Made by a program: the position numbers and the translations under genes. A stretch of 64,000 nt of DNA from NCBI RefSeq assembly GCF_000746085.1, contig NZ_JQKO01000012.1, positions 96,530-160,529 on the forward strand, given 5' to 3'. A model generated the notes under the pieces. It ran no database searches, was not told where the DNA came from, and saw only the letters and a list, made by a program, of their open reading frames with translations. Shown here in pieces: positions 1 to 7,736 of the stretch. Numbering within the stretch: the first letter of the stretch is position 1; every line of letters starts with the position of its first letter. The DNA comes from Methylocapsa aurea (GTDB lineage: Bacteria > Pseudomonadota > Alphaproteobacteria > Rhizobiales > Beijerinckiaceae).

Positions 1-441
1 GAATTCGTCCGCGCCCGGCCCGCCCGCTACGCCGGCTTGCGGCTGCGCGATCTCTGCGGGCAGATGCATGCCTTCTACCGCGACTGCGCGACCAGCAAAT
101 TGCAAAAGGCGCAATTCACTCCTGAGCATCTTCCGCAAATGGCGATGGCGCCGCATGAGGCCGTCCGCCAAATGGTCCGCAACAAGGTCGACTATCTGCC
201 GATCGATAAGATCTTTGGCCGAATCGCGACGACGCTTTTCGTTGTCTATCCGCCCGGAATAGCGACGATCGTTCCTGGCGAGAGGCTCGACGAGCGGGCC
301 AAGCCGATGCTCGACTATCTGAAAATGTTCGAGCGCAGCGCCAATCTCTTTCCCGGCTTCGAGGCGGAAATTCAGGGCGTCTATCGCGAGATCGACCCGG
401 ATGGAACGGTCAGGTTCCACACCTATGTCGTTCGCGAATAG
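1..441 (+). CDS. Orn/Lys/Arg decarboxylase, C-terminal part (5' end outside window)
   Basis: The frame is open from base 1, so the gene begins left of the window and only the last 146 residues are seen. They match the C-terminal domain of the fold-I PLP-dependent ornithine/lysine/arginine decarboxylases: an LCGQMHAFY stretch, then MAPHEAV (the Q..PQ.A.. region), the YLPIDKIFGRIA segment, and the very characteristic VVYPPGIATIVPGERL near the end. In this family the segment helps build the active site and oligomer interface; the PLP lysine lies upstream and is not visible. The likely role is cytoplasmic polyamine formation or acid resistance. Substrate (Orn, Lys or Arg) cannot be told from this piece. 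A leucine codon TTG at 37 could be mistaken for a start but the homology continues upstream of it. Convergent with the acetyltransferase, 22 bp away. Confidence 0.85.
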   Translation, partial: EFVRARPARYAGLRLRDLCGQMHAFYRDCATSKLQKAQFTPEHLPQMAMAPHEAVRQMVRNKVDYLPIDKIFGRIATTLFVVYPPGIATIVPGERLDERAKPMLDYLKMFERSANLFPGFEAEIQGVYREIDPDGTVRFHTYVVRE

Positions 442-463
442 GGCTCTATGTCCGAGGGGTCGA

Positions 464-1027
464 TCAGCTTTTTTCGATCTCCGGCGCGGGATCGCTCGGC
501 GGCGTCGCGCCTCCGGGGCCAAGCGCGCGTTGCATCAACACAGTGTCGGTCCAATGACCAAACTTGAAGCCGACCGAGCGCAACACGCCGGAGCGTTCGA
601 ACCCAACCGATTCATGGAGGCGAAGCGATGCGGCGTTGACGCTGTCGATGTAGCAGACCATCTGCCGGAACCCCGCTTGCGCGCAAGCGTCGATCAGGAC
701 TGGCAGCAGCCGCCGGCCGACGCCCGAACGCACATGATCCTTATGCACATAGATCGAATGCTTGACGGCGTAGCGATAGGCGGGACGCTTGAGAAATGGA
801 ACGGCATAGGCATATCCGACGACCAAACCGGCCTGCTCGGCGACGAGGTGCGGAAGGCGGCGATTGAGCATCGCCTTTCGCCGCCGCTTGATGTCGTCGG
901 GACGCAGCGGCTCGGCCTGATAATCGCCGAGGCCAAATTGAGCATAATAGGTGTAAATGGCGAGCATGGCCGGAACGTCCATCTCGGATGATGGGCGGAC
1001 CGTGATAGCGACAGGCTGATCGAGCAT
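464..1027 (-). CDS. GNAT family N-acetyltransferase (phosphinothricin/methionine-sulfone acetyltransferase type)
   Basis: A 187-residue GNAT protein. It opens with ITVRPSSEMDVPAMLAIYTYYA, typical of the Pat/MnaT/YncA group, has VVGYAYAVPFLKRPAYRYAVKHSIYVHKDHVRSGVGRRLL (the acetyl-CoA pyrophosphate loop, Q/RxxGxG/A as RSGVGRR), and ends with SLRLHESVGFERSGVLRSVGFKFGHWTDTVLMQR, the classic C-terminal signature of this group. Family members acetylate the amino group of phosphinothricin, methionine sulfone or sulfoximine and related amino acids; the physiological substrate here is unknown. I chose the ATG at 1027 because homology begins there and a GGAA lies about 8 nt upstream; the frame stays open to 1138 but the extra 37 residues are Arg-rich and look non-coding. 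Confidence 0.85.
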   Translation of the reverse strand: MLDQPVAITVRPSSEMDVPAMLAIYTYYAQFGLGDYQAEPLRPDDIKRRRKAMLNRRLPHLVAEQAGLVVGYAYAVPFLKRPAYRYAVKHSIYVHKDHVRSGVGRRLLPVLIDACAQAGFRQMVCYIDSVNAASLRLHESVGFERSGVLRSVGFKFGHWTDTVLMQRALGPGGATPPSDPAPEIEKS

Positions 1028-1371
1028 ATTGGTTTCCGGGCTTAAGCGTCTTGGCCGGCGGGGAATGAAGATCCCTTCCGCGCGATTTTCACATTCCGAC
1101 CGCGACCCCGGAAGAGGCGGTCTTGACCGACCATCCAAAAATGAACTCTTGATGACAACCGAAACCTTTTGCGCGGAGTTGAAGAAAATGTGATTTCGGC
1201 GCGATCAAGCCGCGATTCCTTCCCGATCAGATGATTCCATCTGATCGGGAGGCGCTCTCGGTCTTAGATCACGACATAATCCTTGTAAAAGCAGGATCGG
1301 AAACCTAACTGGGGTCTCGGGCCGGCGCTTCCGGCGGAAAATTCCAGGCCCGCGATTTTTGCAGGACGCCC
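1028..1371. other. Intergenic gap with a palindrome
   Basis: No convincing gene lies here. The gap separates the divergently transcribed acetyltransferase and 2OG-Fe oxygenase and so should hold both promoters. It contains a perfect palindrome at 1221-1250 described separately. Confidence 0.6.
1221..1250. repeat. Palindromic repeat of the CGATCAGAT group
   Basis: Two perfect 13-base arms (1221-1233 and 1238-1250, TCCCGATCAGATG and its complement) are separated by four bases. The same CCCGATCAG core recurs near 4.19 kb and 21.44 kb, each time next to a GAGCG or GCGCTC motif, so this is one member of a dispersed intergenic family rather than a unique terminator. Confidence 0.7.
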
Positions 1372-2172
1372 TTGCGCCATTTACCAAGCCAACCGCCCGC
1401 CCGCTTCCTGACCCGGCCCATCGCCGCGATCGCGGAGGAGGTGCGCAGAGGCGGATTCAGCTTTGCTCCCGCAGATGAGTTTCGCGCCCTCCTCCCGGCC
1501 GCCGCGATTGCTGGCTGGCCGTCCTTTGCCGCGAGCTGGGAAAATCTTGGCTTTGACGCCTATATGGCCGATGGCGGCCGCTATCGGCGCCGGCGCTTCG
1601 CGGCTTTCGCGGTTTCCTCGGAAGGCGTCGCTCGCAAGGCGCATCAGGCGCATTATCAGAGCCCGGATTATAATCCGCTGAATGGCGGCGTCGAACGCTG
1701 GTTCGAGCCGGTGACCGAGGCAGTCGCCGCAAATCCGACGACGCTGGCTCTCATCGAGGCTGGCCGCGATGTCTTCGACGCCTTGACGCCGGAGCGGGAC
1801 AGGCGGCGCCCCTGGCATGTCGAGATGCATCAGTTCCGCATCGAAGCCCGCGCCGGACAAATCGGCCAGCCCACGCCTGAGGGGCTGCATCGCGATGGGG
1901 TGGATTTCGTGCTGGTCGTGCTGGTCAAGCGGGAGAATGTGGAAAGCGGGGTGACCTCGATCCATAGTCTCGATCGCGCGCATCTGGGCGATTTCACGCT
2001 TATCAATCCCCTGGACGCCGTCTTCCTGCAGGACAACCGGGTTTTTCACGGGGTGACGGCGATTCGCGCCCTGGATGAAAATCGCCTCGCGCATCGGGAC
2101 GTCGCGGTCATCACTTTCCGCGACGCGCCCGCAGGTCTCCCAAGCCCCGCAGGTCTCCTAAGCTTGGATTGA
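1372..2172 (+). CDS. 2OG-Fe(II) oxygenase family protein (2OG-Fe_Oxy_2 type)
   Basis: 266 residues, starting at TTG with AGGAC a few bases upstream. The middle and C-terminus fit the 2OG-Fe_Oxy_2 (formerly DUF2257) group, which includes bacterial L-isoleucine 4-hydroxylase-type dioxygenases: WHVEMHQFRIEA, then the iron-binding HRD (His173, Asp175) in GLHRDGVDFVLVVLVKRENV, and the distal His226 in DNRVFHGVTAI followed by Arg residues that could bind 2-oxoglutarate. Expected chemistry is hydroxylation of a free amino acid or other small substrate with 2-oxoglutarate and O2 in the cytoplasm. The true substrate is unknown. The gene stands alone; the next gene on the same strand begins 140 bp later and encodes an unrelated membrane protein. 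Confidence 0.82.
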   Translation: MRHLPSQPPARFLTRPIAAIAEEVRRGGFSFAPADEFRALLPAAAIAGWPSFAASWENLGFDAYMADGGRYRRRRFAAFAVSSEGVARKAHQAHYQSPDYNPLNGGVERWFEPVTEAVAANPTTLALIEAGRDVFDALTPERDRRRPWHVEMHQFRIEARAGQIGQPTPEGLHRDGVDFVLVVLVKRENVESGVTSIHSLDRAHLGDFTLINPLDAVFLQDNRVFHGVTAIRALDENRLAHRDVAVITFRDAPAGLPSPAGLLSLD

Positions 2173-2313
2173 AACGCGCGGCCCGAGCGCCGAAGGTCCG
2201 GGCCATGCGATGGCGCACATCGAAGCCGCTCGCCTTCGTCCCATGAATGTGAAATTTTGGCTGCGCTTAAGCGGGTTCGCGCTTTGGCCTACGCATGATC
2301 GGGACCAGCACCC

Positions 2314-3402
2314 TTGTTCACCGACGATGATCTGATCGCCGCGCGCGACGCCGGCATTTTGAACGAGAATGATTGCAAGGCCCTGATCGCCTATCTGCGC
2401 GGGCGCAAGAAAGGCTTGCCTCAATCCGAAATGGCGGCCGTTGCGCCGCCGGCTCCGGTTCGGTTCGATCTCACCCATGTCCTTTGGTATGCCGGGGCGC
2501 TCATCGTCATCACGGCGATGGGCTTGTTTACGAACGAGGCCTTCAACCGCATGGGCGGCAAGGCGCTGACCGCGACTGCGATTGTCTACGCCGGCGTTTT
2601 CATCGCGCTTGGCGATTATCTTTGGCGCAAGAAAGGGCTGCGGACGCCGGGCGGGCTTGCCGTCGCCATCGCGGTGGCGATGACGCCAATGGCGGTTTAT
2701 GGCGTTCAGGACCAGCTTGGCCTCTGGAGCGAGGCCCTTGGCAGTCCGGGAGAATATCGCGGCTTCTTCCCTTATATCAATGCAAGCTGGCTCTACATGG
2801 AGCTCGCGACGATCGTCGCCGCCATCCTCGCCCTTCGCTTTTATCCATTCCCCTTCATAACGATGATCGCGGCGGTCGCCCTTTGGTTCATGTCGATGGA
2901 TCTCGCGGCTTGGTTCGCCAGGGCCGATGTCGGCGATTTCGAGCTGCGGCGGCAAGTCTCCCTATGGTTCGGCCTCGCGGTCATGGCCAGCGGCTGGATC
3001 GTCGATCTGAAATGGCGGACGCGCGGCAATTTCGCCTTTTGGCTGCATCTTGCCGGTGCCGCGGCCTTCTGGGGCGGTTTGAGCTTCAGCAAGGGCGCCA
3101 GCGAATGGCAGGGCGCTCTCTACTGCCTCATCAATATCGGTCTGGTCATTTTCGCCGTGTTCATCGGCCGCCGGATCTATGCGATCTTCGGCGCGCTCGG
3201 CATCGCGATTTACCTCGGCCATCTCGCCGATGATATTTTCAAGGACGCCTTGCTGTTCTCATTCGCGTTGTCGGCGATCGGCTTGCTGACGATCGGGCTT
3301 GGCATCGCCTTCCATCAAAATCATGCGGCGATCGGGCGCGGGATCGATGCGCGGCTTCCACGCGCCTTGCGCGCTTTGCGGCCCGCGGGGCGGGAGGGAT
3401 AA
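2314..3402 (+). CDS. Multi-pass inner-membrane protein of unknown function
   Basis: 362 residues starting at TTG, with GGGA about 10 nt upstream. The first 50 residues are soluble (DDDLIAARDAGILNENDCKALIAYLRGRKK, a helical regulatory-looking stretch), followed by about nine or ten hydrophobic segments (for example VLWYAGALIVITAMGLF, ALTATAIVYAGVFIALGDYL, LATIVAAILALRFY, FITMIAAVALWFMSM, IYAIFGALGIAIYLGHL and SFALSAIGLLTIGLGIAF). The layout of a soluble N-terminal segment plus many TM helices recalls DUF2157-like proteins, but I do not see a diagnostic motif and make no functional claim. It ends 66 bp before the convergent msrB. Confidence 0.7.
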   Translation: MFTDDDLIAARDAGILNENDCKALIAYLRGRKKGLPQSEMAAVAPPAPVRFDLTHVLWYAGALIVITAMGLFTNEAFNRMGGKALTATAIVYAGVFIALGDYLWRKKGLRTPGGLAVAIAVAMTPMAVYGVQDQLGLWSEALGSPGEYRGFFPYINASWLYMELATIVAAILALRFYPFPFITMIAAVALWFMSMDLAAWFARADVGDFELRRQVSLWFGLAVMASGWIVDLKWRTRGNFAFWLHLAGAAAFWGGLSFSKGASEWQGALYCLINIGLVIFAVFIGRRIYAIFGALGIAIYLGHLADDIFKDALLFSFALSAIGLLTIGLGIAFHQNHAAIGRGIDARLPRALRALRPAGREG

Positions 3403-3468
3403 TTCCCCATTCAGCGCACGCAAAAAAGGCCGCGCGCGCGAACATTGCCTGTTCCTGCCGAAGGCTTT

Positions 3469-3867
3469 TCAAGAAGGCTCGAACTTCAAGGCGATTCCAT
3501 TGATGCAATAGCGCATATAGGTCGGAGGAGGGCCGTCGTCGAAGACATGTCCGAGGTGGCTGCCGCAGCGGCTGCAATGGACTTCGACGCGGACTATTCC
3601 ATGGCTCCGGTCCTCCGCGGACTCGGTGGCGCCCTCGATCGGCTCGTTGAAACTGGGCCACCGCGTGCCGCTCTCGAATTTCACCTTTGATTCGAACAAA
3701 GGCTGATCGCAGCCCGCGCAAACGAACCTGCCGAGGCGTCTCTCAAGGTTCAAAGCGCAGCTTCCAGGCGCTTCGGTTCCGCGCTCGCGCATCACCTTAT
3801 ACTGTTCCGGGGACAGCAGACTCCGCCATTCGGCATCGGTGCGCGTGACTTTGAACTTGGAACTCAT
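3469..3867 (-). CDS. msrB: Peptide-methionine (R)-S-oxide reductase
   Basis: 132 residues, the normal length for a single-domain MsrB. Two zinc CxxC pairs are present (CAGC in RFVCAGCDQPLF and CSRC in EVHCSRCGSHLGHVFDDGP), plus the substrate region SGTRWPSF and the catalytic Cys in MRYCINGIALKF. It reduces the R epimer of methionine sulfoxide in proteins with thioredoxin. The start is the ATG at 3867, preceded by GGAG about 9 nt away; an in-frame ATG 15 bases upstream would overlap that ribosome-binding site. The partner enzyme MsrA is encoded separately near 52 kb, so the two repair activities are not in one operon. Confidence 0.95.
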   Translation of the reverse strand: MSSKFKVTRTDAEWRSLLSPEQYKVMRERGTEAPGSCALNLERRLGRFVCAGCDQPLFESKVKFESGTRWPSFNEPIEGATESAEDRSHGIVRVEVHCSRCGSHLGHVFDDGPPPTYMRYCINGIALKFEPS

Positions 3868-4421
3868 AATTTTAATCTCCACACGGACAAGTTCTTAAAG
3901 AAACGATGGATTTTTTGAATAATTCATTCTTCAAAATTCGGGCGCCCGTTCTCACGGCCTGCCCCCTCCCCGCGAAAAGCGGCAAGGGGTCGCGGCTCGC
4001 CGCGCCCGGGCGGCCAAGAACTCAACTCCTGATCAAGGGGAAAGGAAGGGTTCATCGAAAGAATCTGTTATCGCCGCTTGCGATCTGCTCAAGAGCAAGT
4101 TGTCATTAAGCTGAATCGAACTTGTTTATCTCTTTGTCTTGATGCTGGAATTTAACGAAAACTTGGTCCTTTTTTGGCTAGAGCGCTTCCCGATCAGATG
4201 GAATCGAAAAGGAATCGCTCAATTTCAAAGAGTTGGAGCATGTTTTCATCGGTTCACGTGGTCGGCGCGCGAATTTGTCGCGAGCCCTCCAGGTGATCAT
4301 TAATCTCTATTGTTTAGAACGATTCGTGGGCAAATGACCTTCTTGCCTCTTCGTGGCGACGCGCCTTCAAAAGCCGCCGCGTCTCGGTGGGGCAAGGCAG
4401 GCATTTTGAATGGAGCATGCG
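3868..4421. other. Intergenic region, 554 bp
   Basis: I see no gene. The sequence is more AT-rich than its surroundings at 4080-4320. Around 4180-4250 it carries a partial member of the palindromic repeat family: a TAGAGCGCTTCCCGATCAG arm followed by an imperfect return and GGAGCATG. It should hold the divergent promoters of msrB and the ThDP enzyme. Confidence 0.55.
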
Positions 4422-6146
4422 ATGCAGCTCGGCGCGGATTTCATCCTCAACGCCTTGGCGTTGGAGGAAATCGATCATGTCTTCATGGTTCCCGGCGGGC
4501 TGGTCGATCCTTTTTTGCCGGCGCTTGGGCGGCAGAAGGCGTTGACCCCGATTGTCGCCGCGCAGGAGGGCGGGGCGGCCTATATGGCCGATGGCTATGC
4601 GCGGGCGAGCGGAAAATTCGGCGTCGCTCTGTGCATTGGTGGGCCGGGTCTCGCCAATGCCGTGACGGCGATCGCGGCCGCTGAGACCGACGGCTCGCCG
4701 GTCTTCTTGATGAGCGGCGAAGTCAGCACGCTTGTCGAGGGGCTGGGGATGTTTCAGGACGCCAGTCCGCAGACGCTCGACGATGTCGCGATTCTGAAAC
4801 CGGTGGTTCGCTACTCTTCATCGATCGATAATCCCAGAAATTTGCCGCATCTCTTCAAGCAGGCGATGCTGCGGCTTCGGACCCGGCCTTCCGGGCCGGT
4901 GCATCTCTCCCTGCCGCAAGATTGCCAAGTGGGGGAGATTTTCGCCGCCTATTCCAAAATCGAGCCGGCGCTCGCCGATCCCGCCGCGCTGTCGCTGAGC
5001 GGCGCAGAGGCGTCGCTGCAGCATTTTTTCGGATCTTCCGGCGCCAAGCCCCCGGCCCGAATCGCGATCCTCGCCGGAGCCGGAGCGGAGCACGCCAACG
5101 CGGCGCAGGCGCTGTTGAAATTCGCCGAGCTCTGGGGCATTCCGGTCGCCACGACGCTCAGGGCGAAAGGCGTTTTCCCGGAGGATCATCTTTTGTCCTT
5201 GGGCGTGTTCGGCTACGCCGGCTCCCATCACGCCCGCATGGCCCTGGTCGATGCGCCGCCCGATCTGCTGATCGTGTTGGGATCGGGGTTGAACGAGCGC
5301 GACAGCATGCATTGGTCGCTGCAACTCAACCCCAGCGCCACGATTTGCGTCAATCTCACGCCGGCCAGCATTGGCATGCATACGCAAGGCGGCGGCGTCA
5401 TTGGCGATTGCGGCGCCTATCTGACCTATTTGCTCAGCCGCGGCGACGAACTCCGATCCCCCTTGCAGGCGACCCTCGCGGAGCGCGCCGCCTGGGCGTC
5501 GGACATCCGCGCCAAGCCCCGCTTTCAAGAGATTGAAAATTGCGCCAGCGACGCCGTCCCGATCCATCCGGCGCGCGTCATCGCCGAATTGAGGCGCGCT
5601 CTTCCCCGCGATGGCATTTTGCTCGTCGATTCCGGCGCCCATCGCGCGTTCGCCGGCCATTATTGGGCCTCCTACGAGCCGCGCACATACATCTCCGCCA
5701 CCAATCTCGGCCCCATGGGCTGGGCCATCGCCGCCGCCGCTGGGGTTCAATGCGCGCAGCCGCGCCGGCGGGTCGCCGTCATTACCGGCGATGGATGCAT
5801 GCGCATGAACGGCATCGAAGTGTCCACAGCCGCGCGTTATGGGCTCCCGGTTATTTTTGTCGTGTTGAACAATGCGGCGCTTGGCAATGTCTGGCTGCGG
5901 GCCCATGCGCAAGGTCCGGTTCCCGATGAGCTGACGCGCTTGCCCGATCACGACTGGGCGGCTTTTGCCGCGGCTTTGGGTTGCCGTGGGGAAACCGTCC
6001 GCCAGCCCGCCGACCTCGCCGGCGCCTTCGCACGGGCGTTGGCCGGACCGGGTCCATGCCTCATCGACATCAAGACCGACAAGGCCTTTACGACGCCGGT
6101 GCACGACTGGGCCTTGGCCTGCGCGGCCTTCTCCTACCACGAGTGA
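4422..6146 (+). CDS. Thiamine-diphosphate enzyme of the acetolactate synthase-like group
   Basis: 574 residues with the three-domain plan of pyruvate oxidase/acetolactate synthase-type enzymes. The N-terminal PYR domain has the catalytic Glu in AAQEGGAAYMADGYAR (about residue 49); the central domain has the ILAGAGAEHANAAQALL Rossmann-like start; the C-terminal PP domain has the ThDP/Mg motif VITGDGCMRMNGIE...FVVLNNAALGN. Family members decarboxylate 2-oxo acids or cleave acyl-CoA or acyloin substrates. No FAD- or substrate-specific signature allows a finer call, and residues differ enough from IlvB that I do not call it biosynthetic ALS. I prefer the ATG at 4422, with GGAG 6 nt upstream, over the ATG at 4410 that overlaps that site. 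It is followed 13 bp later by a CMD-fold gene, probably co-transcribed. Confidence 0.85.
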   Translation: MQLGADFILNALALEEIDHVFMVPGGLVDPFLPALGRQKALTPIVAAQEGGAAYMADGYARASGKFGVALCIGGPGLANAVTAIAAAETDGSPVFLMSGEVSTLVEGLGMFQDASPQTLDDVAILKPVVRYSSSIDNPRNLPHLFKQAMLRLRTRPSGPVHLSLPQDCQVGEIFAAYSKIEPALADPAALSLSGAEASLQHFFGSSGAKPPARIAILAGAGAEHANAAQALLKFAELWGIPVATTLRAKGVFPEDHLLSLGVFGYAGSHHARMALVDAPPDLLIVLGSGLNERDSMHWSLQLNPSATICVNLTPASIGMHTQGGGVIGDCGAYLTYLLSRGDELRSPLQATLAERAAWASDIRAKPRFQEIENCASDAVPIHPARVIAELRRALPRDGILLVDSGAHRAFAGHYWASYEPRTYISATNLGPMGWAIAAAAGVQCAQPRRRVAVITGDGCMRMNGIEVSTAARYGLPVIFVVLNNAALGNVWLRAHAQGPVPDELTRLPDHDWAAFAAALGCRGETVRQPADLAGAFARALAGPGPCLIDIKTDKAFTTPVHDWALACAAFSYHE

Positions 6147-6159
6147 AGCGGAGGCCCTT

Positions 6160-6714
6160 ATGGCGCAATTGCCGTTCGATCCGACAAAGCTCTCGCCAAC
6201 CGATCTCGCTAGTTACCAAGCGATGATCGAACGGCGAAGGGGGCAGGGAGCGCCCTTCGGCGGTCCCTATTCCGCGCTGATGAATCATCCGCACCTCTGC
6301 GGCAAGGTGGAGGATCTGGGCTTCTATTTGAAGTTTCAGGGCAGCCTCCCCCGAGACATTTATCAATTCGCAGTCTTGAGCGTCGCCCGCAGCACCGGGG
6401 CCGCCTTCGAATGGATCGATCACGTCGAACATGCGGAGGCCGCCGGCGTTCCCGCATCGGTCATCGCCGCGCTGCAAAAGGATGGGCTCATGGTTGGCGC
6501 GTTCGCCGCGCCCTATGATCTCGCCGCAAAAGTGCTGGCCGCGACATTGGCCTGGAAGGATATTCCGCAAGCCGTCCAAGACCAGAGCATTCAGCGGTTC
6601 GGCATGGAGGGCTTCGTCGAACTGGTGGTCTTGTCGGGCTTCTACCAGATGTTCGCCGCCATCAATCAAGGCTTCGCGATTCGCCCGCCAGACGGCGCCG
6701 CGAAGCCGTTCTGA
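6160..6714 (+). CDS. Carboxymuconolactone decarboxylase (CMD)-fold protein without the AhpD CxxC
   Basis: 184 residues; the ATG at 6160 has GGAGG 6 nt upstream. The segment LPRDIYQFAVLSVARSTGAAFEWIDHVEHAEAAGVPASVIAAL follows the CMD/AhpD helical pattern (E/D-hydrophobic helix, then EW..H...A...G....I). The redox CxxC of AhpD is replaced here by AFEWIDH, so it belongs to the non-redox CMD branch seen in 4-carboxymuconolactone decarboxylase-like proteins. The exact reaction is unknown. It lies 13 bp after the ThDP enzyme on the same strand, which suggests a shared catabolic step, and this pairing is the main clue to either gene's role. Confidence 0.8.
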   Translation: MAQLPFDPTKLSPTDLASYQAMIERRRGQGAPFGGPYSALMNHPHLCGKVEDLGFYLKFQGSLPRDIYQFAVLSVARSTGAAFEWIDHVEHAEAAGVPASVIAALQKDGLMVGAFAAPYDLAAKVLAATLAWKDIPQAVQDQSIQRFGMEGFVELVVLSGFYQMFAAINQGFAIRPPDGAAKPF

Positions 6715-6755
6715 TCTTGTCTCGCTTCGGCGCCGCCCGGACTTGCGCGATCCGT

Positions 6756-7736
6756 TCAGGGATGCGCGTCGTGCGGGGTCAATTCATGCAGGCTGAAGAG
6801 ATCCTCGGCGTCGGTCCAGAGCCGACGCGGCGTCCATCCGGCGCCGGCCGCGAGTTCGTGGAATTGCGCGACCGTATATTTGTAGGAATTCTCGGTGTGA
6901 ATCCGCTCGCCTTCGGCGAAATCGAAACGCCGCCCGCCGAGGGCGACGGTCTGCGCCGTAAGGCTTTCGAGGTGCATTTCGATCCGCCCTTCGGCCCCAT
7001 TGTAGAGCGCGACATGGGCGAAACGATCCACTGCGAAGTCGGCGCCCATCTCGCGGTTGATCCGGTGCAGGAGATTGAGGTTGAAAAGCGCGGTCACGCC
7101 CGCCGCGTCGTCATAAGCAGAAATAAGCCGAGCCAAATCCTTCTGGAGGTCGACGCCAATCAGCAGCCGGCCGCAAGGTCCGAGGCTTTGGCCCATTTGC
7201 CGCAGCAGGGCGCAGGCCTCCAAGGGAGCGAAATTGCCGATTGTCGAGCCGGGAAAAAATCCGAGGCGCGGCCGCTTGGCGAGCGTCTGCGGCAAGACCA
7301 GTTGCTGCGTGAAATCGCCCCTGATTGGGATGATGCGCAAGGCCGGAAAGCGCCCGGCGAGCCGGGCGCGGGCATCCTCCAGCGCGGTTTGTGAGACGTC
7401 GATCGGCACATAGGCGGCAAGGCTCGGCAAGGCTTCGAGCAGGATTTCGGTCTTGCGGCTCGAGCCTGAGCCGAATTCGACCAGGAGGCTTCCCGGCGGC
7501 GTATGCGCGGCGATGTCCGATGCGGCCCCGGCGAGGATCGCGGCTTCGGTCCGCGTCGGATAATATTCCGGCAAGGCGGTGATCTGTTCGAAAAGCGCGC
7601 TGCCCCGCGCATCATAAAGAAGCGCGCAGGGCAGGGTCTTTTGCGGCTGCGACAATCCCGCGACGACTGCGCGCGCGAGTTCCACATCCGGCGTCGCGTC
7701 GACGCTCGGAGTCGGTTGTTCGGCGCTCTTTGTCAT
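6756..7736 (-). CDS. egtD: L-histidine N-alpha-methyltransferase (ergothioneine biosynthesis)
   Basis: 326 residues, normal for EgtD. It makes hercynine from histidine with three SAM. Visible marks are the N-terminal LPCALLYDARGSALFEQITALPEYYPTRTE (typical of the family), SAM motif I LLVEFGSGSSRKTEILLEAL, the region GFFPGSTIGNF, and LIGVDLQKDLARLISAYDDAAGVTALFNLNLLHRINREMGADF, which carries substrate-binding residues. C-terminal IHTENSYKYTVAQFHELAAGAGW also fits. The start is the ATG at 7736, sharing one base with the stop of egtB (TGATG), so translation is coupled to the upstream gene. The long extension to 7868 is only the overlapping egtB frame. Confidence 0.94.
   Translation of the reverse strand: MTKSAEQPTPSVDATPDVELARAVVAGLSQPQKTLPCALLYDARGSALFEQITALPEYYPTRTEAAILAGAASDIAAHTPPGSLLVEFGSGSSRKTEILLEALPSLAAYVPIDVSQTALEDARARLAGRFPALRIIPIRGDFTQQLVLPQTLAKRPRLGFFPGSTIGNFAPLEACALLRQMGQSLGPCGRLLIGVDLQKDLARLISAYDDAAGVTALFNLNLLHRINREMGADFAVDRFAHVALYNGAEGRIEMHLESLTAQTVALGGRRFDFAEGERIHTENSYKYTVAQFHELAAGAGWTPRRLWTDAEDLFSLHELTPHDAHP

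Noticed and set aside
4818..6140. Long minus-strand open frame (about 440 codons) inside the ThDP gene
   Set aside because: Arg/Gly-rich translation without a family pattern; it is the antisense of the well-supported ThDP enzyme, as is usual in high-GC DNA.
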